Source of the DNA: Medicago truncatula
Taxonomy: Eukaryota > Streptophyta > Magnoliopsida > Fabales > Fabaceae
DNA: 64,000 bases
NCBI RefSeq assembly: GCF_003473485.1
Contig: NC_053049.1
Coordinates: forward strand, 12,152,001 to 12,216,000
Reading direction: 5' to 3'
The notes below the pieces were generated by a model, which made no database searches, was not told the DNA's origin, and worked only from the letters and a program-made list of their open reading frames with translations. This document shows, one piece after another, positions 43,920 to 56,556 of this stretch (position 1 is its first letter; every line of letters starts with the position of its first letter). The translations under genes and the position numbers were made by a program.

Positions 43920-46900
43920 ATGGCACCTAAGAGAAAAAGAAGTCAACCTAACGGAGACGAAAGTCCATCTGAGGGAGAAGAAAGTCCACCTGTGGGAAAA
44001 GTAATTCCGACAGGATGGGATGTTAATTCTGAAGTTCAGAAAGATGGCTCGATTAAAGCGGTACAATAAATCTACTTTAGATTTTCTGTTTATGTTTGGG
44101 TGAAATTATTGAATTCTAGTAATGCCATTCAAGATTTTGAAATTTATTGATATTGATCATGCCTGTAATTATCTTGTACATGGTTGCTGATTCAGTTTAT
44201 TTCATTTTATGAATTTAAGATTATGCTGCTGATATTGTTTTACTTTTTGAATTGGCTAGTAAATGTCATGTCTGCTAATTAAATGCTGGAAAATCTGATC
44301 CCCCGGTTTCAATTGACAATGCGTTAAGATTAGTGTGGCTGGAGCAAAGAATTTTCCCATTTTTAAATTTTTAAAAAATGTGCACTATTGTTATATAGTG
44401 GCTATAGTCACCACCAAAAAAACAGTGGCTATTGTGGTAGCGGGATCTGAACAAATTGCTATTGTCCCATAATACAATATTTAGTACAAAATGGTGTAAA
44501 AAAGCGGCACTATAGCACAGTTGCATTGTGGAATTTGAACAAATTAACCACTATTTTACAATAGTGTATACAAATTCAAGTCATTTTAATTAGACTCTAC
44601 TAAAATTCTTAGATTTGTGTTCTTTAAGCATCAAGCCATTGAGTGTTGACAAAGTGTCCGAGAGGTGTCCTAGCCAAGTTTGGTGTGTGTTCCAGATACC
44701 TGGTGAGGAGTGTCTGGCACATGTCTTAAGAGTGTCACATAGGTTCCAGTGTTGAAAACATGTGTGACATAAAAGTCTGAAAATATTAGATGTATTCAAG
44801 ATTCAAAATATCCTTGTTAGAAAATATGAAAGTTGCTGAAGAAACAAATGTAGTGTATGGAAAGTCATTGTAATTGAGATAATGCTTTGAAATTATACAC
44901 AACAGCAGACATGGAATTCATATTTTGAATTATTATTTATTAGTCTCATCATGGAAATAAAATTGCCATTTATTTCTCTGTGTCTACTAAATAGCATCCG
45001 TAGCATTCATTATTCCTATAATCCATAATACTAGATACTGATACATTCACATTAAACTTTCTTGATCTCGTGTCTTCCAATCTCAGATGAGCAACGATAT
45101 TTTTGAAACTACATCCAATGATCCAAATATTACTGCTAACTTGCTTCATTTTGTTTTAGGATAAACTCATAAACATGATATTTTTGGAATCAGCGTGTTT
45201 CGTTGCTTTTACATTGTTTATGGGATATGGTTGTGTCTATTGCTTATCTTTGATGTTCTGCTCTTACCGGAACTTTTCTGTATTCGGATGTCAAGAAACT
45301 AAATAACTTTGTTGAATTTTCATCCACTATGGTTTGCTTGCTGTTGTTTTCTTTTAATTTTTCCTTTCTGAATGATCTCTTATCATTCTTTCAAATAGCA
45401 TTTTTAATTATTTATCAATATAAAAAAATTATCCTCTTGTTCAATCATCGTAGTGGAAATATTTCCAGCAGTTCTACTTTATATCTCTGACATAGAGAGC
45501 AAATTAATATTAGTATTCAGGTTGAAAGAAAGGAAATAAGTTTTTGAATACTTTTCACCAATGTTTTTTTTCTTTTTTCTTTTGGTATGAATGTCTATCA
45601 CTTGACTGTGTCGTATTTTTCTGTTGCAGTCTTACTGTTGTCCAGATACCGAGCAGTACTACAACACATATCGCAGGCTAATACGGTATGTAAGCTATGC
45701 TAAGAAAAACCAAGTTGGACCCTACGAACCGGTGAGTTGAATTTCATTTTCCCTGAATCATCACAACAACTTAATGTGTTGTTCTTAACAGGCACAGGAT
45801 TTCCCATCAATTTTGTGAAAGTTTCTTGCATTTTGGACATGTAAAATTTTAAATGTGTTTCATGGAAGTATCAAATGGTTTTGTTGACTGCTTTATTAAG
45901 TTTCAATGTCGTTACTGACACTGTACTGCTGGAGATGAAGAGTGCGACAAATTCCTGGAACCTTAGAACTCCTCCATAATTTAGTTATGTTATTCCTCTT
46001 TTTTGTGTCCCTCTCTCGATAGTGACCAATGTGGCGTGTATGACAACTACATTTTCTACTTCAAGTTTAATTTTTTCAGTCGGAGTCTGCAATACCTTAC
46101 TTTATATTAGTATTAGTATATTAGATACTTATTTATTGTTTTTCATCTTGTGGAGTTGATTGCCATATAGGTTTCTAAATTCCCTTTGTGAAGATTTATT
46201 CCCATCACGTTACCCTCCTGAAAGTTTATACTGTTTATATATCATTTTGAGCTAAGGTATCAATGACAACCTGGAACATCAATCTTATTTTTCTTTCTAT
46301 TTGCAGTTATTGACATCAACTAAAATAAGAACTCCCATTGTTTCCAGTCCCAGGAAGACATCAGCTGCCTTGTCACTTCCTGGGGGACCACGCCAATCAA
46401 GCTCGGATTCGTTAGCTGCTGATCAGGGTAAATTTCTGAACAGAACTTTTAATATGGATAATGTATGTCTATGATCATAGGCTTGCGAAACTGGCAACGA
46501 ATAGGAGGGTAGATCATAAGCTTATACATGAGCTAATAAATTCTTGTATAGTTGTTGTTTTAAGTGTATTTACACGTACCAAAAATCCCAATAAACTGTT
46601 ACTTTTGATGAAGTTATGTCTTTTCCTATTGCACCCTTAAATTGTTGGTTGTTATCTGATTCCACATATTTCTCTATACACTAAATGGTTAAGCATGTTA
46701 TTGACAAAACAATAGTTATTAATGTCACAATGAACTTTGAAAACGACAAATAAATGTGCACATTTTTTAAATCAGAAGCGACAAGTAAAATGGAATGGAG
46801 GAACATTTAAGCTGCATAGTGGCACACAAGGGTTTAAACCGTAGTTGTGGTGACGGTCGCGTTGCAACCTTTAATATTGTCGACAACAATGGCCAAACAC

Positions 46901-47699
46901 AGCTAATGCAGATTCAATCGTGATCGCAGAGACATCAAAAACCTTGATGTTGCGACTCTGGTCGCGGCAGTGGATCATTTTTTGAAACCTTGGTGGCATA
47001 CTTCAATTGCTTTTGTTCTTAATTGATTCAATTTGTGTTTCTTTCAGATTCAGATGATGATTCTAAATCATCCAGCACAACCGAAAGTGGTGATGTGAAG
47101 GAAGACGAGGAATCTGTGCCCAAGAAGGATGCTGCTGTCTTTACTGAGTTGGGAACTGATGCAGCGGGTAAGAGATAAACCATCCTGTTGCCATTGGATT
47201 TATTTTTATATACTCTTATTTTGCACTTTTTGTTTTAAATTTTAAAAAGGTCTCAACAGTGCTTATATGATTATATCTATACATTTAGAATAATTTTCTT
47301 GGCACTTATTTCGCAGAATGTCATGTGTGTTTGTTCTTAATGGAGGCATTAATTTTCACCATGTTTTGGGTAACTTATTTTAAATTGAATTTGGCAATTA
47401 TCATGGTTGAGTTTGATTTGGTTGAAGTTTTAGTCTGAATGATAGTATACATCTTGATTTTTTCAAGATGAGACTTTTCACATTGCAAAATCGTATAACA
47501 GAAACATTCCTTTGCTACTTCAAATTTGGGTTATGGAATGTAATAATTGACATATATTTTTCATTTTCATATGGCAGTGCATCAAAACACTCAGGAAAGG
47601 AGGATGAGTAGCAGGCCGAAGAAAGCCAACACAATGTTGACAGGTTTCGTTCTGTCCGAGGAAAAAAAGGGAGAAGGAAGAAGAAGGATTAGGCAATGA
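43920..47699 (+). CDS. Small MBD-like (methyl-CpG-binding-domain-like) protein, five exons
   Basis: Exons 43920-44060, 45630-45731, 46307-46427, 47048-47167 and 47578-47699 have GT-AG borders and join in phase to 201 aa. The N-terminus is basic, then acidic (MAPKRKRSQ, DESPSEGEESPP). Across exons 1/2 runs IPTGWDVNSEVQKDGSIKAS, then YCCPDTEQYYNTYRRLIRYV. This has the MBD pattern of a Trp strand, a basic loop, a paired Tyr strand and a helix, though diverged. The middle is Ser-rich and acidic, and the C-terminus is basic (RRMSSRPKKANTM, EKKGEGRRRIRQ). A nuclear DNA-binding role is inferred; methyl-CpG binding is not shown. I start at 43920 because the frame-extending ATG at 43800 would precede the likely transcription start. 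A pseudo-copy of exon 5 lies at 48620. Confidence 0.75.
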
Positions 47700-48429
47700 T
47701 TGGATTCTGACTTATTTCTCCATCATTACTCTTCTTTGTGACTTGCCTCATTGTATTACTCACTAAATTCCATTGAACCTATTAGCTACTTTATCATAAT
47801 ATCTCTGTAGTGTACTTGCTGCAGAGTAATTTCACCAATAAAGTGAGTTTTTATTTCATCATTCTTCTATGTACTATGCTGATTGTTTCTGTTGTTGTGA
47901 GTTACTGGTTTTGTTAATCATTAAAATTTGGTGCTTCCATCTTGACTTTGATGGCGGAAAACATCAAGATGTATAGAAAAATCGGGATCCCACTAAAGAT
48001 CGTTAGAGTATAGAAAAAGCGTACATTGTAGGATCGTAACAAGTATCATAACATCCCACAAAATTGACAAAATTATAAAAGTAACTAAGAAAAATAACCT
48101 TTCATAAATAAAAACTTTCATTAATCATCATTTTCATTGTCAAAGATGATAAGTGTTGAGGAATGATAAAAATTGATAGGAAAAATGAAAGAGAGGAAAT
48201 TGATTCCTATAATTAAGGATGAGAAATTCTCAATTTCACAACCCAATGAATCATTAAACACCACCAAGTCCCAATAATCTAACCAATATATTATATTTTA
48301 CCTAAAAAAAAAAAAAAGTATACTATTTTTACTATCTATACTATATATATATGGGTAGTGATACATAAACCACCTTAGGTGGCATATACCACTTGTACAT
48401 CCACATATAATTGTGACATACTATACATT
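47700..48429. other. 3' region of MBD-like gene and spacer
   Basis: Bases 47700-47870 should be the 3' untranslated region, with AATAAAG near 47837. The remainder is spacer with an A-run at 48306 and (TA)n near 48343. Confidence 0.5.
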
Positions 48430-48945
48430 TGAAATCATTTTGTTGGCACTTTTTTGGGATGAATTTTTACAAACAGAATGTCAATATGTCATGTGTGTAT
48501 CTTCTTGATTTTTTCAAGATGAGACTTTTCACATTGAAAAAACTTATTACAGAATCATTCCTTTGCAACTTCAAATTTAGGTTAAGGAATGTAATAATTG
48601 ACAAATTTTTTATTTTCGCATGGCAGTGGATCAAAACACTCAGAAGAGGAGGATGAGTAGCAGAACGAAGATAGCCAACACAACGTTGAAAGGTTTCGTT
48701 CTGTCTAAGGAAAAAAAGGGAGAAGGAAGAAGAGGATTAGGCAATGATTGGATCCTGACTTGCAGCATAGTCTCACTAAATTCCATTGTATCTCTTTAGT
48801 GTACTTTCTGCTGAGTAATTTCACCAATAAAGTTAGTTTTTATTTCATCATTCTTCTGTGTACTATGCTTATTGTTTTTGTTGTTGTGACTTACTTGTTT
48901 TGTTAATCATAAAAATTTGGTGCTTCCATCTTGACTTCGATGGTG
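48430..48945 (+). pseudogene. Tandem duplicate of the MBD-like gene's last intron end, exon 5 and 3' UTR
   Basis: Bases 48430-48945 repeat about 47290-47935 at an offset of roughly 1.0-1.05 kb. GATTTTTTCAAGATGAGACT, the acceptor ATGGCAG and GTTTCGTTCTGTCT are shared. The exon copy is at about 48628-48750. A one-base loss in the AGAAGAAGG run shifts the frame so the original stop (GGCAATGA) is missed and the frame runs on (GLGNDWILTC). It could act as an alternative terminal exon or be dead sequence. Confidence 0.8.
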
Positions 48946-49573
48946 GAAAATACTCGCTTCTAAGATATCCAGGCTGATCTGAAAAACTTTCTTGAACGCA
49001 TGGACCACCTAGAAGCTGAATATGAAAACAATCGCACCCTTATTATCGGTCTTCTAAACGGGTTTGGAGTCCAGCATCATATCCAACGCTACTACTGCAA
49101 CAACCTGATGATCAAGTTAGAAATGTCAAGTTCAACTATCGACGAAACTGATGTTTTGTGGTGGATCTTTAAAGCCGAACATTTTAACAAATTACGCTAC
49201 CCCTGATGATCAACGCCTCACAATTACATTGATCCACCTTCAACAGGACTAATGTTTTGCAGCGGGATCTTTAAAACTAAACAGTCTTTTTTAAACTATA
49301 ACGCTACGCCTACGCCTGATTATCAACGCCTCACTGTCACATCGATCCCCAAAAATATAACAAGGCTTATCTTGAATAAGTTTTAGTGCATAAAATTAAA
49401 ATATTATTTCAGCAGCATAACATAGTTTATGTCAAAAGGAAAAACAGAATTTTATCAGATCATCACACACCAGCAAATACAGAGATTAAAATCCCTAAAG
49501 ATACATTTTTGGTCTTCTTTCATAGAAGTAATTCTTGATTTGGGAGGAGATATGTAAATATCCTTCATTCACT
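48946..49573. other. Spacer with an unrecognised frame
   Basis: A frame at 49000-49206 (MDHLEAEYENNRTLIIGLLN) with related sequence at 49250-49330 looks coding-like but matches no family I know. It may come from a retroelement gag. Not called as a gene. Confidence 0.35.
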
Positions 49574-51253
49574 TCAAAAGTCCCTAGCCGATTGTTTCCA
49601 TCCTCCGGTCTCCTCCTCTTGATTGTAACTCCGTTCGTAGTTTCTCTGCAACCAATAATTGATAGTACATTTTAATAGGGAGAAAAATATGCATAAAATT
49701 ATGAAGAAAAATAATAGAAAAAGAGATTAAATAGCCTTATTACCTCAGGTGTAAAAGTGAGAGCAACCTTAACCTCTCCACAATATTTTTCATCTTTCAC
49801 AAGTTTGTAAGAATTCTCTGGAACGCTACCCTCTTGAATCACTGTCTCTAAAGGAATTCTATAGGCAGAAATGAATGCCAAAATTGCAAATTACAACTTT
49901 CTAACCTCCTTTTAAGTGTAAACTAGTTTTAAGAAAAGAAGTGTACACTATCAATATAAACTAGTTTTACACCAACATTCAACTTTTTCAGTTATTTTAA
50001 ATTGCAGTAAGAAAGTTGGTTTACCTTGCAATATAAAAGTTCTTATGGAGTATAAACTTGTTTTGAGTTTTTATTGAATATCAGTGTAATACTATTTTAC
50101 ACTGACAAATGACAATGTATCTCCATTTAATTCGAAAGAAGACGAATCAAAGGAAAATTTGCAAGTATAAGAAGAATTTAACTCACATTACTTCTCCAAG
50201 ATTATCATCAGCACTATAGTTGTCCTTTTCCATTATCTTTAGATTGAGCTCATAAGCAGTGTCAGAAACAGTGAAAAGAAATGTCTCATTCCATTGAGGG
50301 TTGGATCCAGCACCTGATATTATTCATAATACAATAATCAAGCAACTAGAGAGAAATAAAAATTAACAAATAAGCAGATTAATACTATGTTTATCATCAG
50401 ATTCAGAAATGTACCTTCTTGCACAGTACTCTTGTGCTCCTGTGCCCTGTAAGTGAGGATCACATAAGGATCTATGCTAGCTGCTCATTCAGAACAAAGA
50501 TCAAGACTTTAGAGGATCATATCTTGATCAATTTTATTAGTAAAATTGGTAATTCAACATTATTATATGATTTTAGTTTTTTAGAAAGAAAAAAAGAACG
50601 ATACTCGTTCATATTGTTGATAGAGTACATCGAATACAATATCAAATTCAACGTCGCTAAAAACGAAAAAATGATGAATCTGTAGACAAACTCGCAAAAC
50701 CCGAAATAATAGTATACAACAGCAAAATATCTGCAAATAATATGATAAAACTAAATGATCGGAATACTCATGGCTAGGGTTATGCAATGTTGACATCTAA
50801 GTCATTGATTGAATCAATAATTGATTAAAGTTGATCCTTCAATATGAATCAATAGAACATCGTAACAAGATATAATATCAAACAACGCCGCACCACGATG
50901 ACGAACAACAAAAGGGCCGACTCGTGAATTGGGCTATTATATGATTATAGTTACAACTAATTAGAAATTTAACAAAGAAAAATAAAACCTGAATTGATTC
51001 ACTAATTCAATCAGCAATGAAAAATAGACTCAATTAACAAGCTTTAGGAACAAAAAATATATAGATCGGACCAACTTAAGATGAAAATTTTCTTTAGATT
51101 AATTTGATCACAAGATTTCATACTTTTGGATCCATTGATTGATGCAGAAATTTCAATGAGAATGTACATAATATTAATTTACTTACAGAGAAAATCATTG
51201 TCTTCAAGGCCTTTAGCACTGATCAAAACAACTTCAAGCGTTCCACGAGGCAT
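49574..51253 (-). CDS. Small C2-domain protein, five exons, copy A
   Basis: Exons 51253-51187, 50480-50415, 50313-50187, 49858-49744 and 49645-49574 join in phase to 148 aa. The protein is one C2 domain: PRGTLEVVLISAKGLEDNDF, SSIDPYVILTYRAQEHKSTV, NPQWNETFLFTVSD, EKDNYSADDNLGEVM, ETVIQEGSVPENSYKLVKDE, then a short tail (TGGWKQSARDF). The aspartates in EDNDF, SSIDPYV and EKDNYSADD are in calcium-binding loop positions, so Ca2+-dependent membrane binding is likely. It resembles plant elicitor-responsive ERG1/ERG3-type and SRC2-like C2 proteins. A conserved TATA (ACTATATATACACTGATTC on the minus strand near 51360) lies upstream. Exon lengths are identical in copy B at 56557. Confidence 0.92.
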
Positions 51254-51859
51254 CTTTCTCTGATTTCAAAAATTCTAAATGGTTAAGAGCTTTTGATTCT
51301 AGATTATGATTATCTCTAAAAGATTGAATTCACTGTACCAAAAAAATGCCTGAATCAGTGTATATATAGTATTAAATTGAGTTTGATTGGATCCAACTTT
51401 TTTTCCTTTTAAATGTTGAGTCCCTTTAGGATTGTTTTTTCCAATATACAATATGCACTCTAAATAGCTTATGTCATTATTTTCTACGCATATATACATA
51501 CATATTCCAATTCATTCCACCATTTTATTTTATATAAATACATAATGATGTGATTCATTTATTTTTTTCAAGAAAAATGATGTGATTGCTGAACTTCAAT
51601 AAATCGGTTGGGAGCAATAAATTCAATCCACAATTAGAATAATTTTTGTCTAAATTTTACTTATCCTTGGACCAAAGTTCATGTTACTATTTCCCTTTCC
51701 TTATGAACTAGAGTTAAGAAATTGTAATTGATGCTGATAATTTATGTTGGTTTATAAAGACAATCTACCTTCTTATGAAATAAAAATATTATCTTATCAT
51801 ATACATATTAAATATCCAAGTGGCGGGTTCCTTATATCATTACATTCATTGAATCATTG
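51254..51859. other. Promoter and upstream spacer of C2 copy A
   Basis: It contains the TATA block near 51355-51370 shared with copy B and a micro-insertion at 51556-51575. No gene. Confidence 0.5.
51556..51575 (-). mobile_element. T-rich micro-insertion with 12-bp target duplication
   Basis: A 20-base insert (CATTTA, T-run, CAAGAAA) lies between perfect copies of AATGATGTGATT (51544-51555 and 51576-51587). Confidence 0.7.
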
Positions 51860-53070
51860 CAGGAGTGGACTAAGATTTTTTGTAAAAGGGAAACTAAAAG
51901 CACAATATCAAAGATGAAAGCTTTGTGTATTATCCTCTTCAGAAGTGTGTTTTTACACTAACAAATGAGTCTTATTTTATAGGACACAAAATGAGCAAGT
52001 GAGTGATCAAAGTAATTAAGAACCACTAACTATTCATTTTACATAATACACTTTCCCCCTGAACAATACAACCATGTCTGAGACGACGAAGACCAATTTT
52101 TTTGTATTAGTTGTTCAAAAACTCTGCTTGCATTGGCGGAGCCATTAGGGTGCAAGGGGTTGTCATGGCATCCCCAAAGTTTTAAAAAATTCATTTTTAA
52201 TAGGTATATATACACATTTTTAATTAAATGTTATTTACCTTCAACTTACTTATATATTAATTTTTGCATTATAAATCATGACTTTACGGTCTAGCAAAGC
52301 GGTTAAGTGCCTCTCCTTTCATCATTAAGTCTTATGTATAATTTTTTCTTAGTTCATTTTTAGCTTTGACTCATATTTTTTGTATTTTTTGAACAAAAAA
52401 TGCAATGAAAACATTGTAAAACGCAAGTATCAAAAACTATGGTTGGGGGAGAAACATAAAAACAAACGAACCACCTGACTACAACTTTAATTGTAATTAT
52501 TTTTGTCACAATATATATTTATATCTTAAAAATATGCCTCTCCATAGAAAAATTCTTAGCCCCGCCACTGACTGATTGGGAGTGACTTTATGAAAAGGTC
52601 TGCAAGACTATCACATGAACAAATTTGTTGAATGTTTATATCACCATTCTTCTGAAGATCATGAGTGAATTTTTTTTAAGAAAAATATGTTTAGTTCGAT
52701 CTTTTTTAATGTAACCTTCTTTCAACTAAGCAATGCATGCAATATTATCTTCAGAAATAATTGTCACATTTATTCTCCCGATAGATAAACTGCAACTCGT
52801 ATGTGCTGAATTAGAGACCTTAGCCAAACACATTTTCGACTTACCTTATGTAGTGTTAAGAGTTCATCATGATTTGATGATGTTGCTGTTATGGTTTATT
52901 TCACAGATCTCCATGAAATGGTTGTACCTCCACATGTAAACAAGCAACATGTTTGTGATCTTCCATTATGAAGATCTGACAAATAACTTGCATCTCCATA
53001 ATATTGTAAGAGAAGTTTACTTGAATGCAAAGAAGGGTCTCCTCATATGCATAGGTGGACCAAGTTCCAA
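51860..53070 (-). pseudogene. Ty1/Copia remnant (RNase H end and LTR piece)
   Basis: Reversed, 53070-52580 carries diverged Copia RNase H motifs (SQTC-LFT region, SEDNIACIA, LKEGYIKKDRTKHIF, VLQTFS), interrupted by stops. Bases 52080-51870 look like the start of a 3' LTR (GTGTATTATGTAAAATGAAT, GTCCTATAAAATAAGACTCA). It is split by the hAT-like element at 52131-52570. Confidence 0.65.
52131..52570. mobile_element. hAT-like non-autonomous element, 440 bp
   Basis: Termini CATTGGCGGAGCCATTAGGG and, reversed, CAGTGGCGGGGCTAAGAATT form a short inverted repeat of hAT type. 8-bp flanks TCTGCTTG (52123-52130) and ACTGATTG (52571-52578) match at 6 of 8. It interrupts the Copia remnant. Confidence 0.68.
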
Positions 53071-53512
53071 GCTAGTTTGATTCCTCCGTTGTCTTAATGA
53101 AGGGCAACCTCCATTTCTCCGCCATCCTGATCTTATCTTCAGTTGATACCCGCTGCCATCGCTACATCAACACCGCACAATAGGTTTTTTTTTTTTTTTC
53201 GTTGAAGAAACGGAGTTCGAACCACGACTCATCCACTTATGTGTGTGAGAGTTTCTAATGACTATTGTCATTTCATCTTTCTAAAAAAAATTAAAACTTG
53301 GCATGCTATGCACATTCCAAAAATAATCTAGAACTCACCTTATAAAATTAATTCACAATTGATATGGTAAGTGCTACTTAATTTATAGACCAATTTCAAA
53401 TCTGTAATGCCACACTTTTCCAAACTTGAGGTGTGCGATTCTCACCAATTGACCAAAAAAAAAATCACAATTGATTCTTTAGAATTTCATTGTTTGATTG
53501 TTTGCCACAATT
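53071..53512. other. Repeat-rich spacer
   Basis: A T-run at 53187 is followed by a dispersed repeat (GGAGTTCGAACCACGACTC). No gene. Confidence 0.4.
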
Positions 53513-53836
53513 TGTTAAACACCGGAAATATCGGTGTTTAGTTGAACAAAATGTATGAGCAGGAACTTGATTGTTAATAAGAAACTCAAAATGAGAGAGA
53601 AATGAAGTGAATAGAAAGGAGAAATTCTGTTATTGAATGAATGAGTTTGTTACAATGAGCATGTACTTATTTATAAGCTATTGAGTGTACATTGTAGCTA
53701 TCATATACTATCTATATGCTAACACTATCTACCCTTACTGTCACAACTCAGATACAGTTGGCATGCTTAGTTAGTTAGGGTTGAGTCCGGTAACTTGCTT
53801 CTCAAGTAACCTCATCTTCTTCTTCAATTCTTAACA
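53513..53836 (-). mobile_element. Copia 3' LTR, 324 bp
   Basis: TGTTAA and TTAACA mark the ends. On the minus strand it follows directly a polypurine tract (GTGGGAGGC at about 53845-53837) and the Copia pol remnant. An internal TATA-like stretch (GCTTATAAATAAG) fits an LTR promoter. Confidence 0.82.
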
Positions 53837-55205
53837 GCCTCCCACATGCTGGTGCTTGGTATATATCTACCATGCCAAGCTTGGATAACAATGTGAGAAA
53901 GGGCTTTGGATGCAGTGGTTTGGTGAAAAAATCAACTGCTTGTTCTGCACTAGAAACTGGAAGAAGCTTCATAGTTTCATCTTGTACCTTATCTCTAACA
54001 AAGTGGCAATCTATTTCTAAGTGTTTTGTTCTTTCATGGAAAACTGGATTTGTTGCAATATGTAATGCACTTTGATTATCACAGTATAGAATATGCAGTT
54101 TTGCATTATTGATCCTTAAATCTCTCAGTAAGTAAATCAGTCATTGCATCTCACAAGTTGCAGCTGATAGTGCTCTATATTCTACTTCACTTGAGGATCT
54201 GGATACAGTATTTTGTTTCTTGGTCCACCATGATACCAAGGAGGAACCAAGAAAGAAGCAAAAACCTGTTATAGATCTCCTTGTGTCAACACAGCCTGCC
54301 CAGTCTGCATCTATAAACCCTAAGAGTTGCATATTAGATGACTTAGGAAAGAATAAACCTTTGCCTGGTGATCCTTTCAAGTACCAGATGACCCACCATG
54401 CAGCATTGCAATGTGTTTTAGTTGGTGCACACAAGAATTGGCTAAGTTGTTGAACTACAAAACAAATGGTTGGTCTTGTGTTAGTCAAATATATCAGTCT
54501 ACCTACAACTCTTATGTATGAGTAAATATCTTCATAAGACTGGCCCCCATCATGGTGCAGCTTGATAGATGGATCCATAGGTGTAGTAACAGGTTTAGAA
54601 CCCAGTAAACCAGAATCATTGAGCAAATCTAAACAATACTTTCTGAGATACAGAAATTCCCAGATGAGAGTATGCAACTTCAAGGCCAAGAAAATATTTG
54701 AGATTACCCAAATAATCCTTGATCTTAAACGATGTGTCCAATAGAGACTTGATTCTTGTGATTTCAGGCAAAATTACCTGCTAGAATGATGTCATCAACA
54801 TACACTGAGAGCAGTGAATGTATCATTTGAAGCATGAATAAAGAGAGTGTGATATGCAGAAGCTTGCACATAACCTTGTTGAGTGAGAAAGATAGCAAGT
54901 TTCTCATACCACTTAGGCTGCTTTAAACCATATAGTGATTTGTCTATCATGCAAATCACCATGCATGAAGGCATTATTCACATCTAGTTGAAGCAGAAAC
55001 CAGTTATTGATGGAAGCTAAAGCAAGAAGCATTCTAACAGTTGTCATTTTGGCTACAGGGGAAAATGTTTCAAAATGATCTAACCTTTCAATCTGACTGT
55101 AACCATTAGCAACCAATCTAGCTTTATATCTTTCAATGGTCCCATTTAAATGATATTTGACTTTGAACACCCATTTTCTTCCTATAGGTTTGATCTTGGG
55201 GGGTG
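53837..55205 (-). pseudogene. Ty1/Copia pol remnant (reverse transcriptase and RNase H)
   Basis: On the minus strand the RT ([38 protein letters not shown]) is cut by a deletion before the YVDD box (YVDDIILAG near 54800). LLGSKPVTTPMDPSIKLHHD and the RNase H region ([40 protein letters not shown]) follow, with several stops. The RT start is missing because gypsy-type sequence adjoins at 55205. Confidence 0.9.
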
Positions 55206-56090
55206 TTAGCTTGTAATTTCGACATGCTCATTTAATATGGTCAACATTTGGTTGACCGTTAACTTTGTAGGAATCAAAGGCTTTCTCATTTCAATTCGAG
55301 GATTTCGACAGGATGGCAAGCCTGGCGCGCATGGTCTGAAGTTTGACAGAGCAAGGCTGAAAGATAAATCGCGTCGAAGTCAAGCATTCAAGGCAGGAAA
55401 ACACATTTTCAAGCTCAAGAGCAGTTTCCTTAGTGGAAACGTAGGGACAAGCGGTTGTCCAAGATGGAGAAAATGTTGATCATGTGATTAGTGTTTTGCC
55501 AATCAGTTTCTTTTAGTATTAATAAGAGTTTACAAGTCGAAAAATGGGTCGCAAATCATTTATAGAAATTTTACAACACTCAAACTACCGTCTAGGGAAA
55601 CGAGTTATAAAGAATGTATGTAAACTGATTTGTAGACCATTTTACTTTTAATGCAATGCATTTTACATTTCCTTTAATTTATGCGTTTAAACTTTTACTC
55701 TTTCCTTTAATTTTGTCTTGCTTTTACTTGCAATCTCAAACCTGTCGAGAGACAATGCCCTTTTTATTTAAAAACCCGTCTTGCTCTCTAAGTAACCTGA
55801 GTGCATCTCGTGGCCTTTTTCAAACCGCTTTCGATCAAAACCTTTGCACAACATGTCCTGAAATTTATAGTTCGGTCGCTCTTGCAGACCAAGCAAATCC
55901 GTTCACAATGCACAACATACATAGTCTCTCAAGTTCTAGCATTTTTGGTCGAAATACTCTACCAGTCTTAACGACAGATTCTATGAACTTGTTAAGACAA
56001 CAAATGGATGAGAGTAATCATGAAATGGTTAATTTATTGACACAACAAATCGGTAGGGTATTTAATCCTTTGATATGAGACACAAACCGG
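55206..56090 (+). pseudogene. Fragment of a second LTR retrotransposon (leader and gag start)
   Basis: A frame ending near 56078 reads DSMNLLRQQMDESNHEMVNL, then LTQQIGRVFNPLI, which resembles the start of gag in some legume Ty3/gypsy elements. The preceding sequence is LTR-like. Boundaries are unclear. It seems to interrupt or abut the Copia element. Confidence 0.45.
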
Positions 56091-56556
56091 ATTACCAAGC
56101 CTCAACCAATACTTATGAAGTGTATACATTGTGAATTTTTATTCTCTTTATATTTACAACTTACTTTAAAAATCATATCAATATCATTTTTTATTTACCA
56201 ACTAATTAAAAAATTTGTTTTTACCAAATATGCTTCATTTAATCAGCTAATTCCTCTGCTATAAGCTATAAAATTGTCAATTATAATTTACTTTATCTGC
56301 TAGTTTAGCCAATTAACTCATAAAATTCCAAACAAAATATAATATGGCTTCACTTGAATAAATTTTAGTGCATAGTAGTACAATATTATGTTATGGGAAA
56401 AGCAAAACAGAACACTATGATATCATCACACCAGAAAACACAATGATTAAAGTTCCTAAATGTTCTCAAAATATACTTTTTTTTGTAGAACTAATTAATA
56501 ATTATGGATCTTGTAAATATGTAAATCCACCACAAGTATCCCCCTCTTCATTCACT

